Below are positions 27,596-35,205 of a stretch of 64,000 nucleotides of DNA, piece by piece. The stretch comes from Hymenobacter jeollabukensis (GTDB lineage Bacteria > Bacteroidota > Bacteroidia > Cytophagales > Hymenobacteraceae). Under the pieces are notes generated by a model. The model made no database searches. It saw only the letters and a list, made by a program, of their open reading frames with translations, and had not been told where the DNA came from. Made by a program: the position numbers and the translations under genes. Each line of letters begins with the position of its first letter. Position 1 is the first letter of the stretch. The stretch covers positions 186,001-250,000 of the forward strand of contig NZ_VAJM01000004.1 in assembly GCF_005771675.1 (NCBI RefSeq), read 5' to 3'.

Positions 27596-28132
27596 ATGAG
27601 CCGAGGATTTGTAAAAGAAGACGATTCGCAGGCGCCGCCCATCATTCCGCCCCGCGCCGCCCTGCCGCCCAATACGCCCAACTACGTGACGCCCCGTGGC
27701 CTGGAGCAGCTGCGCGAGGAGCTGGCGGCCCTGGAAGCCACCCGCGGCCAGGCCGAGGCCGACCGCGCCAACGACACCGACCGCACCCGGCAGCTGAGTT
27801 TGCTCAACGGCCAGCTCAGCCAGCTCACTGCCCGCATTGCCAGCGCCCGCGTGGTCGACCCGCGCCAGCAGCCCGCCGACGAAGTGCGCTTCGGCGCCAC
27901 CGTCACGCTGCGGCCCGTCGGCAGTGAGAAGCCTGGCGGCAAAGCAGCGGCCGAGCGGCACTTCACCATCGTGGGCGTCGATGAGGCTTCGGTGGCCGAG
28001 GGCAGGGTGGCCTTCGTGGCGCCCATTGCGCGGGCCGTGCTCGGGGCCCGGCTGGGCCAGCAGGTGGCGCTGCGTCTCGGTCCGCAGGAGGAAGTGGTGG
28101 AAGTGGCCGGCATCAGCTACGAGGCGGGCTAA
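27596..28132 (+). CDS. GreA/GreB family transcription elongation factor
   Basis: 178 residues from ATG 27596. An N-terminal extension of ~30 residues, then NYVTPRGLEQLREELAALEATR, the opening of the Gre coiled coil, about 40-85, with NDTDRTRQLSLLNGQLSQLTARI. The C-terminal FKBP-like part is at about 100-178 (EVRFGATVTLRPV..., FTIVGVDEA, FVAPIARAVLGARLGQQVAL). Gre factors rescue backtracked RNA polymerase by transcript cleavage. The acidic tip pair (usually D-E at the hairpin top) is not clear here (ANDTDRT), so it could be a variant that binds polymerase without cleaving. Confidence 0.88.
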   Translation: MSRGFVKEDDSQAPPIIPPRAALPPNTPNYVTPRGLEQLREELAALEATRGQAEADRANDTDRTRQLSLLNGQLSQLTARIASARVVDPRQQPADEVRFGATVTLRPVGSEKPGGKAAAERHFTIVGVDEASVAEGRVAFVAPIARAVLGARLGQQVALRLGPQEEVVEVAGISYEAG

Positions 28133-28218
28133 AGCCGCAGCGGCAGGCTGGGAGGTAGGGTTGCGCGCAGTAGCTTTGCCGCGTGGTCGTCCAACCCGGC
28201 CACTCCGATTCGGCTGCC

Positions 28219-29145
28219 ATGATTGTTTACAAATCCGCCGACTGGTGGGAGGCCTTCCGCCACCTGCGCCAGTCGCCCATCATCCAGAAGCTGCTCCAGC
28301 GGGTGATGCTGCTGGGGCTTTACAGCAGCGCCGTGGCCGTCATCGGCTACCCGCTGAGCCACCTGAAAGTTACCATCGATCCGCAGTATTTCTCGCTGCT
28401 GGGCATTCTGCTGAGCCTGCTGCTGGCCTTCCGCACCAACTCCGCCTACGACCGGTTCTGGGAAGGCCGCCGGGTGTGGGGGCAGCTCACCAACAACTGC
28501 CGCAACCTGGCCGTGCTGCTGCACGCCCGCCTGCCCGCGGCCGACCAGAGTCACCGCTACCACCTGGCCAAGCTCTTGTCGAACTTCCCCATCGCGCTGG
28601 AAGGCCACCTGCGCGAGGGCGTGCGCTTCGAGCAGCTCGAAGACCTGCCCGGCAACCTGATGGACAAGCTGCGCCAGTCGGGCCACGTGCCTTCCCTGCT
28701 GGCCGCGCTGCTGCAGGAGTTCTACGAGCTGCTGCTGCGCGAGGAGCTGATTCTGCCCACTCACCTCATCACCATTCAGCGCCACCACGAGGCCCTGCTC
28801 GACGTGTGCGGCGCCTGCGAGCGGATTCAGCGCACCCCCATTCCCTTCTCCTACAGCTACTTCATCAAGGGCTTCATCTCGGTATTTCTGCTGGTCATGC
28901 CCTGGGTGCTCATCACCACCTACGGCTTCTTCATGATTCCCATCACCATGTTCGGGGCCTACGCGCTGCTGGGCGTGGAAATGATTGGCGACGAAATCGA
29001 AGACCCCTTCGGCCGCGACAGCAACGACCTGCCCCTGGCCCAGATGGCCCACCGCATGCGCGTCAACATCCACGAAATCCTCGGCGTGGAGCTGCACGAA
29101 GCCAAAAAAGCCCTGGCCGACGCCCCCTACAGCGTGGTGCAGTAA
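28219..29145 (+). CDS. Bestrophin family ion channel
   Basis: 308 residues from ATG 28219. Start MIVYKSADWWEAFRHL..., hydrophobic segments at about 28-50 and 70-85, and the bestrophin signature LLAFRTNSAYDRFWEGRRVWG near 71-91, followed by helices up to a second membrane pair (FISVFLLVMPWVLITTYGFFMIPITMFGAYALLGVEMIGDE, ~215-255). Near the end comes IGDEIEDPFGRDSNDLPL, the conserved cytoplasmic loop. The family (UPF0187, YneE) forms pentameric channels, mostly cation-selective in bacteria. Single gene, followed by a repeat element. Confidence 0.92.
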   Translation: MIVYKSADWWEAFRHLRQSPIIQKLLQRVMLLGLYSSAVAVIGYPLSHLKVTIDPQYFSLLGILLSLLLAFRTNSAYDRFWEGRRVWGQLTNNCRNLAVLLHARLPAADQSHRYHLAKLLSNFPIALEGHLREGVRFEQLEDLPGNLMDKLRQSGHVPSLLAALLQEFYELLLREELILPTHLITIQRHHEALLDVCGACERIQRTPIPFSYSYFIKGFISVFLLVMPWVLITTYGFFMIPITMFGAYALLGVEMIGDEIEDPFGRDSNDLPLAQMAHRMRVNIHEILGVELHEAKKALADAPYSVVQ

Positions 29146-29166
29146 GGCAGGCAGCAAGCGAAAAAA

Positions 29167-29388
29167 GAACGTCATCCTGAGCAGAGCGAACCGAAGGTCG
29201 ACGTAGTCAAGGACCTTCCTCGCACCTTGCACGAACTGAAAAGCGCAGCCACCAACGCCCCATCGTCGGGTGCGGTGGCTGCGTTTTTATATTACACGGA
29301 GAAGCGCCGGCACTTCGTAGGCCGCGGCGGTGCAGGGTTCGAGCAAGATCCTTCGGCTGCGACGTACGCCAGATGAAGGATGACGACC
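29167..29388. repeat. 222-bp inverted-repeat element related to the one at 22768
   Basis: Left end GAACGTCATCCTGAGCAGAGC and right end GATGAAGGATGACGACC; inside, TTCCTCGCACCTTGCACGAA plus GCGCAGCCACCAACGCCCC are the inverted counterpart of the right half of the 22768 element. Arms are more diverged and there is an extra insertion (CCGAAGGTCGACGTAGTCAA). It ends exactly at the stop codon of the DUF416 gene (29389). Confidence 0.75.
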
Positions 29389-29982
29389 TTATTCCGGTAA
29401 TCGCGTCAAATCCACGATGCTGCCGCTGCCGTTGAGCCGCCGCAGCTGGTGGATGCTAGCCGCGTCAAACTCGTGGATGCTGAGCAGAGCGTCGAGCAGG
29501 CGGTGCTGCCGGGCGGTTTCGGCCTGCATGAAGGGGTCGGCAGCCACGGCAGCCTCGAAGCCGCGCTGGTCGGGGTTGAGCTGCCGGTATTCCTGCACGA
29601 ACATTTCCACGCTGTCGAGCGTGGCGGTGGCGCAGTGACTGATGTGGCTTTCCTGCTTGTCGGCCAGAAACTGCAGCGCCTCGTGCAGGCTGATGCAGGC
29701 ATCCAGCGCGTAGGCGGTCAGCGGGCCGCGAAACTCCTGCAGGCCCGGCGTGACGAAATCCAGCTTTTCCAGCAGCGCGGTGGCTTCCGCGGCGTGAAAC
29801 TCGCCCAAGCCGGAGTTGTAGAGCAGCTCCACGCCGCGCTCATATACGGCCGGGCTGCCCCAGTTCTCGACCTGACAGAACGCCTCGTACTGGGGCAGCA
29901 GCCGCTCACAAATCAGGCCGGCAAACACGGCTTTCTGCCGGTCGGATAAGCTGTAAATCTGGGTTTCGAGGTCGTCGGCCAT
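29389..29982 (-). CDS. DUF416 family protein (YjaG-like)
   Basis: 197 residues. The N-terminal helical region (SLSDRQKAVFAGLICERLLPQYEAFCQVENWG) and the AYALDACISLHEALQFL segment match the YjaG/DUF416 family, all-helical cytosolic proteins without known function. Length matches the family. The ATG is at 29982, 21 bp downstream of the stop of the AraC-type gene on the same strand, so co-transcription with the regulator is possible. Confidence 0.85.
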   Translation of the reverse strand: MADDLETQIYSLSDRQKAVFAGLICERLLPQYEAFCQVENWGSPAVYERGVELLYNSGLGEFHAAEATALLEKLDFVTPGLQEFRGPLTAYALDACISLHEALQFLADKQESHISHCATATLDSVEMFVQEYRQLNPDQRGFEAAVAADPFMQAETARQHRLLDALLSIHEFDAASIHQLRRLNGSGSIVDLTRLPE

Positions 29983-30002
29983 GCCGCAAAGCTAGCCCCG
30001 AT

Positions 30003-30935
30003 TTAGCCCAGAGCCGTTTGCTGCTTTTTGTAGAGGCCCGGCGTGAGGCCCTCGTGCTTGCGAAACAGCTTCTGGAAGTAGGCCGGGTTGTTGAAGCCCG
30101 TGCGGTAGCACACTTCGGCCACGGTGCTCAGCGGCTGGCGCAGCAGGCGCTTGGCCTCCTTCAGCCGCTCCTGAATGATGTATTCCACAGGAGTGAGGCC
30201 GAATTCGCGCTTGAACAGGCGGAAAAACGTGGCCTTGCTCATGCAGGCCATTTCGCTGAGCTTGTCCACCGGCAGCGGCTCGGCCAGGTTGCGCCGGATG
30301 AACTGCACCACGTGGGCGAAGCGGTGCGCGGTCAAATGCTGGGCATAGTTATCGAAGATGAGCTTGCGGGCCTGGGTCTGCATCAGGCGCACCAGCAGCT
30401 CCTGCAAAGTGAAGCCGGCCAGCACGTCCTTGGCCGCCGTGTCTTCCTGCGAGACGCGAATGATGCGCTCCAACGTGCCCGTCAGCTCCGGCGTGTTGTG
30501 CAGGTGGGCGTAGGTTTCGTCGTCGAGCTGCCAGGGCGTGTGGGCTTCCACCCGCGGGTACCGCTCGTTCAGCATGTCGATGGTGCCGCGGATGGTATCG
30601 GCCGGAATAGCCACCGCGAGGCACTGGGTGGGGTTTTCGGCGTCGGCCTCCGGGAAGTCGATGACCATGGTCTGCTGCTCGCCCACGATAACCGATTCGC
30701 CCGGCAGGTAATCGAAAGCCTCGCGGCCGGGCAAGTGCATCACCTTTTTGCCGCGCAGCATGGTGGTCAGCACCAGTGCGCCCATGCTCAAGGGCACCCG
30801 GGCGGCCTGCTGGTGCGTCTCGAAGATGTTCAGCTCAAAGGCGTTGAGCGAGTACACCGTGCGGTTTTCGACCAGCGTGGTGAGGTCGGCCTCGCGGCGC
30901 AGGGCAATGGGCGTGGGCAGCAGATGGTGGCTCAT
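30003..30935 (-). CDS. AraC family transcriptional regulator
   Basis: 310 residues. N-terminal effector part (about 10-190) of AraC_N type (VPLSMGALVLTTMLRGKKVMHL...FDYLPGESVIV), C-terminal double HTH (about 210-305: LPVDKLSEMACMSKATFFRLFKREFGLTPVEYI and STVAEVCYRTGFNNPAYFQKLF). It diverges from the aldehyde dehydrogenase gene, and a pair of direct repeats 21 bp apart lies in that gap, close to the dehydrogenase. This layout implies control of the dehydrogenase, probably induced by an alcohol or aldehyde. This AraC/ALDH/DUF779 trio recurs in other bacteria. Confidence 0.93.
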   Translation of the reverse strand: MSHHLLPTPIALRREADLTTLVENRTVYSLNAFELNIFETHQQAARVPLSMGALVLTTMLRGKKVMHLPGREAFDYLPGESVIVGEQQTMVIDFPEADAENPTQCLAVAIPADTIRGTIDMLNERYPRVEAHTPWQLDDETYAHLHNTPELTGTLERIIRVSQEDTAAKDVLAGFTLQELLVRLMQTQARKLIFDNYAQHLTAHRFAHVVQFIRRNLAEPLPVDKLSEMACMSKATFFRLFKREFGLTPVEYIIQERLKEAKRLLRQPLSTVAEVCYRTGFNNPAYFQKLFRKHEGLTPGLYKKQQTALG

Positions 30936-31064
30936 GGGGCGGGGGGCAAAGCCAGAAACGAGGAGCGGGGTACTACCTAAAGATAAACAACTCAGCGGCA
31001 GGCTGCCTGGTTTTGGGCAAGGTTACAAGGCTACGTCTGAGCCGTCGTTAGAAACGCGTTGAAC

Positions 31065-31153
31065 GTCATGCTGAGCTTGTCGAAGCATCTCTACCGCTTC
31101 GTTGAATCGTTGCGGACGAAGCGGTAGAGATGCTTCGACAAGCTCAGCATGAC
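31065..31153. repeat. 38-bp perfect inverted repeat (GTCATGCTGAGCTTGTCG family)
   Basis: Left arm 31065-31102 and right arm 31116-31153 are perfectly complementary; the loop is 13 bp. Outer ends are GTCATGCTGAGC, inner ends CTACCGCTTCGT. This is the youngest-looking copy of the family that also appears decayed at 16810 and 36268. It lies between the divergent AraC and dehydrogenase genes. Confidence 0.9.
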
Positions 31154-31241
31154 ACGTTTCTTTCGTTCAAGCTCCGCAATATAGGCGCTCAACCGCTTCT
31201 GGTTTCATTCAAAGCCAAGCGGTGAGCGAGTCCTCACCAAC

Positions 31242-31272
31242 TTGCGACAATCGGTAAGGTTGTTGCGACAAT
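31242..31272 (+). promoter_or_regulatory. Likely AraC-type operator: two direct repeats 21 bp apart
   Basis: TTGCGACAAT occurs at 31242-31251 and again at 31263-31272, with exactly 21 bp from start to start, two DNA turns, as at the araI half-sites. It lies 69-99 bp upstream of the dehydrogenase ATG, next to the divergent AraC gene. Binding by that regulator is inferred from position and spacing. Confidence 0.65.
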
Positions 31273-31340
31273 AGTGCAGCAGTTCGGCGCAGAATAGGGG
31301 GAGATTGGGCTACCCAAAAACCACAACTATTCCCATCCGC

Positions 31341-32867
31341 ATGGAAACGCTCGAAAGAACCACCACGCTCGTCGCCCGCCCCCAGTTCAAGGACCACTAC
31401 GACAATTTTATCGGCGGCAAGTGGGTGGCGCCGGTGAAAGGGCAGTACTTCGACAACCCTTCGCCCATCGACGGCAAGGCCTTTACCAAGGTGGCCCGCT
31501 CGACCAAGGAAGACATTGAGCTGGCCCTCGACGCCGCGCACGAGGCCTTCCAGACCTGGAAAAACACTTCCGCGACCGAGCGCAGCAACATTCTGAACAA
31601 AATTGCCAACCGCATCGAGGAAAACCTGGAAGCCCTGGCCGCCGTGGAAACGGTGGAAAACGGCAAGGCCATCCGCGAGACGCTCAATGCCGACCTGCCG
31701 CTGGTCATCGACCACTTCCGCTACTTCGCCAGCGTCATCCGGGCCGAGGAAGGCTCCGCTACCGAGCTGAACGCCAGTACCGTGTCGTTGAACATTCAGG
31801 AGCCGCTGGGCGTGGTCGGGCAGATTATCCCCTGGAACTTCCCGCTGCTGATGGCCACCTGGAAGCTGGCCCCGGCCCTGGCCGCCGGCTGCACCGTGGT
31901 GATGAAGCCCGCCGAGCAGACGCCCGCCTCGATTATGATTCTGATGGAGCTTATCGGCGACCTGCTGCCGGCCGGGGTGGTAAACGTGGTCAACGGCTTC
32001 GGGCTGGAAGCGGGCAAGCCGCTGGCTTCCTCGCCGCGGGTGCAGAAGGTGTCGTTTACGGGCGAAACCACGACGGGCCGCCTCATCATGCAGTACGCCG
32101 CTGAAAACCTGATTCCGGTGACCATGGAGCTGGGCGGCAAGTCGCCGAACATCTTCTTCAAATCGGTGCTCGATGCCGACGACGACTTCCTCGACAAGGC
32201 CATCGAAGGCGCGGTGATGTTTGCCCTGAATCAGGGCGAAATCTGCACCTGCCCCTCGCGTATGCTGGTGCACGAGGACATCTACGACGAGTTCATGGAG
32301 CGCGTGATTGAGCGCGTGAAGGCCATCAAGCTCGGCAACCCGCTCGACAAGGAAACCATGATGGGCGCCCAGGCCTCGAACGACCAGTTCGAGAAAATCC
32401 TGAGCTACCTGGAAATCGGCAAGGCCGAAGGGGCCGAAGTGCTGACCGGCGGCGACGCCTACCAACAGGAAGACGGCGCGCTGGGCGAGGGCTACTACAT
32501 CCAGCCCACCGTGTTCCGTGGCCACAACAAGATGCGCATCTTCCAGGAGGAAATCTTCGGCCCGGTGGTATCCGTCACCACGTTCAAAACCACCGAGGAA
32601 GCCATCGAGCTGGCCAACGACACGCTCTACGGCCTCGGGGCCGGCGTGTGGAGCCGCGACGCCCACGAGCTGTACCAGGTGCCCCGCGCCATCCAGGCCG
32701 GCCGCGTGTGGGTCAACTGCTACCACGACTACCCCGCCGGTGCGCCCTTCGGTGGCTACAAGTCCTCCGGTTTCGGCCGCGAGAATCACAAGATGATGCT
32801 CAGCCACTACCGCCAGACCAAGAACATGCTCATCAGCTACAGCCAACAGAAGCTGGGCTTCTTTTAG
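31341..32867 (+). CDS. Aldehyde dehydrogenase (AldB/ExaC type)
   Basis: NAD(P)-dependent oxidation of aldehydes to acids, 508 residues from ATG 31341. Nucleophile C302 in [11 protein letters not shown], general base E263 in MELGGKSPN, cofactor pocket [30 protein letters not shown]. The TCPSR sequence following the nucleophile is characteristic of AldB/ExaC acetaldehyde dehydrogenases of two-carbon alcohol metabolism. Flanked by a divergent AraC regulator and followed by DUF779, the usual cluster. The 21-bp-spaced direct repeats upstream suggest it is the regulated target. Confidence 0.95.
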   Translation: METLERTTTLVARPQFKDHYDNFIGGKWVAPVKGQYFDNPSPIDGKAFTKVARSTKEDIELALDAAHEAFQTWKNTSATERSNILNKIANRIEENLEALAAVETVENGKAIRETLNADLPLVIDHFRYFASVIRAEEGSATELNASTVSLNIQEPLGVVGQIIPWNFPLLMATWKLAPALAAGCTVVMKPAEQTPASIMILMELIGDLLPAGVVNVVNGFGLEAGKPLASSPRVQKVSFTGETTTGRLIMQYAAENLIPVTMELGGKSPNIFFKSVLDADDDFLDKAIEGAVMFALNQGEICTCPSRMLVHEDIYDEFMERVIERVKAIKLGNPLDKETMMGAQASNDQFEKILSYLEIGKAEGAEVLTGGDAYQQEDGALGEGYYIQPTVFRGHNKMRIFQEEIFGPVVSVTTFKTTEEAIELANDTLYGLGAGVWSRDAHELYQVPRAIQAGRVWVNCYHDYPAGAPFGGYKSSGFGRENHKMMLSHYRQTKNMLISYSQQKLGFF

Positions 32868-33250
32868 GCGGTGAACTGGTGAGCTGGTGAAATAGTGAGT
32901 TTGATGTTCGGGAGGCCAGAACCGCGCATTTCGCGCAATCAGAACAACACTCACCAGTTCACCATCTCACAACTCACACAGCGCGTGGGGGCGCGCTGCT
33001 ACCGGTTCGGGCTGGGTGCGCATGAAACTCCGTGGGGACGCGCCCGGCCTGGCCGGTAATTATCCGCTTGCCGCCGTTTGCGCCGCGCCGCCGGCCGCGC
33101 CCGCCGTCTTAGTGGCGCGGGCGCGGCCGGTTTGGCTTGCGCCGCGTAGGGAAATTACCTGCCTCGCGGTGGCCCGAAAACCGCTGTAACCGCTACTCAA
33201 CGGCAACGCCCGCGCTGCGGCGTAATCTGCCGCTACAACCCACCCAACGT
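32868..33250. other. Intergenic region with inverted repeats (383 bp)
   Basis: Immediately after the dehydrogenase stop comes GGTGAACTGGTGAG (32870-32883), complementary to CTCACCAGTTCACC (32951-32964), with GGTGAAATAGTGAGTTTGATG between, a sequence that recurs at 57494. Then a GC hairpin (33091-33130). The last 60 bp before DUF779 look promoter-like in composition. No gene seen. Confidence 0.5.
33091..33130. terminator. GC-rich hairpin upstream of DUF779
   Basis: 14-bp perfect stem (CCGGCCGCGCCCGC, 33091-33104, with 33117-33130), 12-nt loop, followed by TTTGG. The T-run is too short for a textbook terminator, and it lies 223 bp past the dehydrogenase stop; it may stop read-through into the DUF779 gene, or be another small repeat. 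Confidence 0.4.
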
Positions 33251-33655
33251 ATGTCAACCACCAAACCCACCCCGCGCGTGCTCGTTACCCAGGCCGCCGA
33301 GGCTACCATCGACCTGCTGCGCGACGAGCACGGCCCGCTGATGTTTCACCAGAGCGGCGGCTGCTGCGACGGGTCTTCGCCGATGTGCTTTGCCAAAGGC
33401 GAATTCCGCGTGGGCTCGAACGACGTGTGGCTGGGCCGCATCCACGGCTGCGACTTTTTCATGAGCGCCGCGCAGTTTGCGTACTGGCAGCACACCCAGC
33501 TCACCGTCGACGTGGTAAAGGGCCGGGGCGCCAGCTTTTCGCTGGAAATTCCGCTGGGCGTGCGGTTTCTGATTCGCTCCCGGCTGTTTACCGAAGCGGA
33601 GGAGCAGCACATGACGCCGGTGTACGACGGGGATGAGTACCCGCGGGAAGCATAG
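33251..33655 (+). CDS. DUF779 family protein
   Basis: 134 residues from ATG 33251. The core is FHQSGGCCDGSSPMCFAKGEF (about 34-54) with three cysteines, then DVWLGRIHGCDFFM with a fourth, suggestive of a metal site or redox pair. The family is regularly found next to ExaC/AldB aldehyde dehydrogenases, as here. Its function is unknown; a helper in aldehyde detoxification is inferred from context. It is 383 bp from the dehydrogenase and may have its own promoter. The DNA after its stop holds an inverted repeat and a terminator. Confidence 0.9.
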   Translation: MSTTKPTPRVLVTQAAEATIDLLRDEHGPLMFHQSGGCCDGSSPMCFAKGEFRVGSNDVWLGRIHGCDFFMSAAQFAYWQHTQLTVDVVKGRGASFSLEIPLGVRFLIRSRLFTEAEEQHMTPVYDGDEYPREA

Positions 33656-33668
33656 AGGTGAATCAGCC

Positions 33669-33785
33669 CGTCATTCAGAGCGCAGCGAAGAATCTCGCGT
33701 GCTGACGTCGGATGGCAACCGCTTTCAACGAGGAAATGATTATCAGACCAAACACGCGAGATTCTTCGCTGCGCTCTGAATGACG
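33669..33785. repeat. 33-bp perfect inverted repeat (GTCATTCAGAGCGCAGCG family)
   Basis: Left arm 33669-33701 and right arm 33753-33785 are perfectly complementary (CGTCATTCAGAGCGCAGCG...), spacer 51 bp. The outer sequence resembles but is not the same as the GTCATCCTGAGC and GTCATGCTGAGC families. It begins 14 bp after the DUF779 stop codon. Confidence 0.88.
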
Positions 33786-33807
33786 TTCTACTATAGTCCA
33801 TCAACGC

Positions 33808-33844
33808 AAAACGCCCCGACAGTCACTGACTGCCGGGGCGTTTT
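33808..33844. terminator. Bidirectional terminator between convergent genes
   Basis: AAAACGCCCCG (33808-33818) pairs with CGGGGCGTTTT (33834-33844), with a further CAGTC/GACTG pair inside. It has A-run and T-run on either side, so it works for both DUF779 (plus) and the DUF4440-like gene (minus). Confidence 0.88.
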
Positions 33845-33865
33845 CAATTTCGGTTAAACGGGCTG

Positions 33866-34324
33866 CTAACGCGCCCGCACCGGCAGGCCTTCGAGCTGGG
33901 CGTAGCCGAGCTTCCAGAGGCCCTTGGCGTTTTTCTTCCAGATCAGCACGAAGTTGCCTTCGCCGACGCCCGCGGGCTGGCCGGGGCCGGCGGGCAGCAC
34001 ATCCACCGAGTAGGTGCCGCCCTCGTAGGCGCTTTTGTCGTCGTTCATGGAGCTGGCCACGTTCAGGCGCAGGTTTTCGATAGTACCCATCGTGGCGCGG
34101 ATCCACTTATCCGAGACTTCCGATTTGCCCTGGTAGTGGGCCTCGCCCTGCAGGAAGTGCACGTCGTCGGCCAGCAGGGTGTCGAGCTGAATGGCGTTGC
34201 GCGAGTTCCAGGCGGTGATGAACTGTTGGTCGAGGGTCTGCACGTTGACGGCGGGCGTTTCGGCGGTTTTGGTACACGCCGCGGCCAGGGCGGAAGCCAG
34301 CAGAATAGCTGCAAATGCTTTCAT
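33866..34324 (-). CDS. Lipoprotein with NTF2-like (DUF4440/SnoaL) fold
   Basis: 152 residues. Lipobox LAAAC with C17, then a single domain of NTF2-like alpha-beta roll: LDQQFITAWNSRNAIQLDTLLADDVHFLQGEAHYQGK, then GGTYSVDVLP and WKKNAKGLWKLGYAQLE. DUF4440 proteins use this pocket for small hydrophobic ligands or as folding partners. A lipid-anchored form is found in many Bacteroidota. No partner evident; the gene stands between two terminators, so it is likely alone. Confidence 0.82.
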   Translation of the reverse strand: MKAFAAILLASALAAACTKTAETPAVNVQTLDQQFITAWNSRNAIQLDTLLADDVHFLQGEAHYQGKSEVSDKWIRATMGTIENLRLNVASSMNDDKSAYEGGTYSVDVLPAGPGQPAGVGEGNFVLIWKKNAKGLWKLGYAQLEGLPVRAR

Positions 34325-34355
34325 GGGACAGTTTTGGTTGGAGAGGTGAGGAAAG

Positions 34356-34387
34356 CGAAAACCCAGGCCCGAAGGCCTGGGTTTTCG
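34356..34387 (-). terminator. Terminator after the Gly-zipper gene (minus strand)
   Basis: 14-bp perfect stem (CGAAAACCCAGGCC, 34356-34369, with 34374-34387), loop CGAA. On the minus strand it is followed by the run of TTTTC inside the stem end. It lies 23 bp past the stop at 34411. Confidence 0.8.
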
Positions 34388-34410
34388 GGGGAGCTTCGCG
34401 GCGAAGCGAA

Positions 34411-34992
34411 TTACCAGCTTTTACGACGTACTTCCGACGAAGCGTAGGGGGTCGAACGGTCGCCGTAGGAGTTGTTGGGCAGGTAAGCGCCGGCCATCGA
34501 GTTGTTGTTGTACATCATGCCCGGGGCCGAGGCGGCGGCGAAGCCGGTAGCCATGGCAGTGGGCTGCAGGGCTTGCTGCTGCAGCACCTGGGGCTGCGGT
34601 TGGGTCTGGGCCAGGGCAGCTTTACGCTCGGCGGCTTCGGCGCGGGCAGCCAGGGCGTTGCGCTCGGCGCGGGCGGCAGCGGCGCTGCGCTCGGCGCGGG
34701 CAGCGCGGTTGGCGGCGGCTACGCGGGCGGCCTCGGCGGCTTCGGCCTTTTTACGGTTCTGGATGTTGCGGCCGATCATGTAACCGGTACCGGCACCAGC
34801 GGCGGCACCCACGGCCCCGCCCACTACGCGGTTTTTCTTGTTGATGATGGCACCGGCGGCGGCACCACCCAGGCCACCGATGATGGCACCTTTAGCTTGC
34901 GGGCTTACTTTGCTCTGCGCTTGAGCCGCGGCCGATTGCATTAGAATAACAACGGCGAGCAGCAGGCTGAAGATATACGGGAGCTTTTTCAT
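34411..34992 (-). CDS. YMGG-like Gly-zipper membrane protein
   Basis: 193 residues. Signal peptide (MKKLPYIFSLLLAVVILMQSAAAQAQ), then a Gly-zipper at about 34-75 (GAIIGGLGGAAAGAIINKKNRVVGGAVGAAAGAGTGYMIG), then a long Ala/Arg/Glu helix (85-125), then a Gln/Pro and Asn/Ser-rich tail. Gly-zippers line up helices in a membrane. Function unknown, often stress- or envelope-related. It has its own terminator and likely its own promoter in the 160-bp gap upstream. Confidence 0.82.
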   Translation of the reverse strand: MKKLPYIFSLLLAVVILMQSAAAQAQSKVSPQAKGAIIGGLGGAAAGAIINKKNRVVGGAVGAAAGAGTGYMIGRNIQNRKKAEAAEAARVAAANRAARAERSAAAARAERNALAARAEAAERKAALAQTQPQPQVLQQQALQPTAMATGFAAASAPGMMYNNNSMAGAYLPNNSYGDRSTPYASSEVRRKSW

Positions 34993-35153
34993 GGCGGGGT
35001 TTCAGGTTAGGATTCCGAAGAATCAGACTCAACTTTGTTTCCTGGTTCTGACTGGGGTTTTGCAAGCACCGTGCCAAGAACGGATACAGAGCCCTTAACT
35101 GACCTCGCCAATGGAAGGTTACATCTGTACTGGAATGGCTGGGTTTGGAAATG

Positions 35154-35189
35154 AAAAAGCGCCTCAAAACTACTTTTAAGGCGCTTTTT
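35154..35189 (-). terminator. Terminator after the esterase gene (minus strand)
   Basis: AAAAAGCGCCT (35154-35164) pairs with AGGCGCTTTTT (35179-35189). On the minus strand it gives a stem followed by the T-run encoded by AAAAA, 17 bp past the stop at 35206. Looks bidirectional by symmetry but only the minus-strand gene ends here. Confidence 0.85.
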
Positions 35190-35205
35190 ACATGGCTGAA
35201 AAAAA

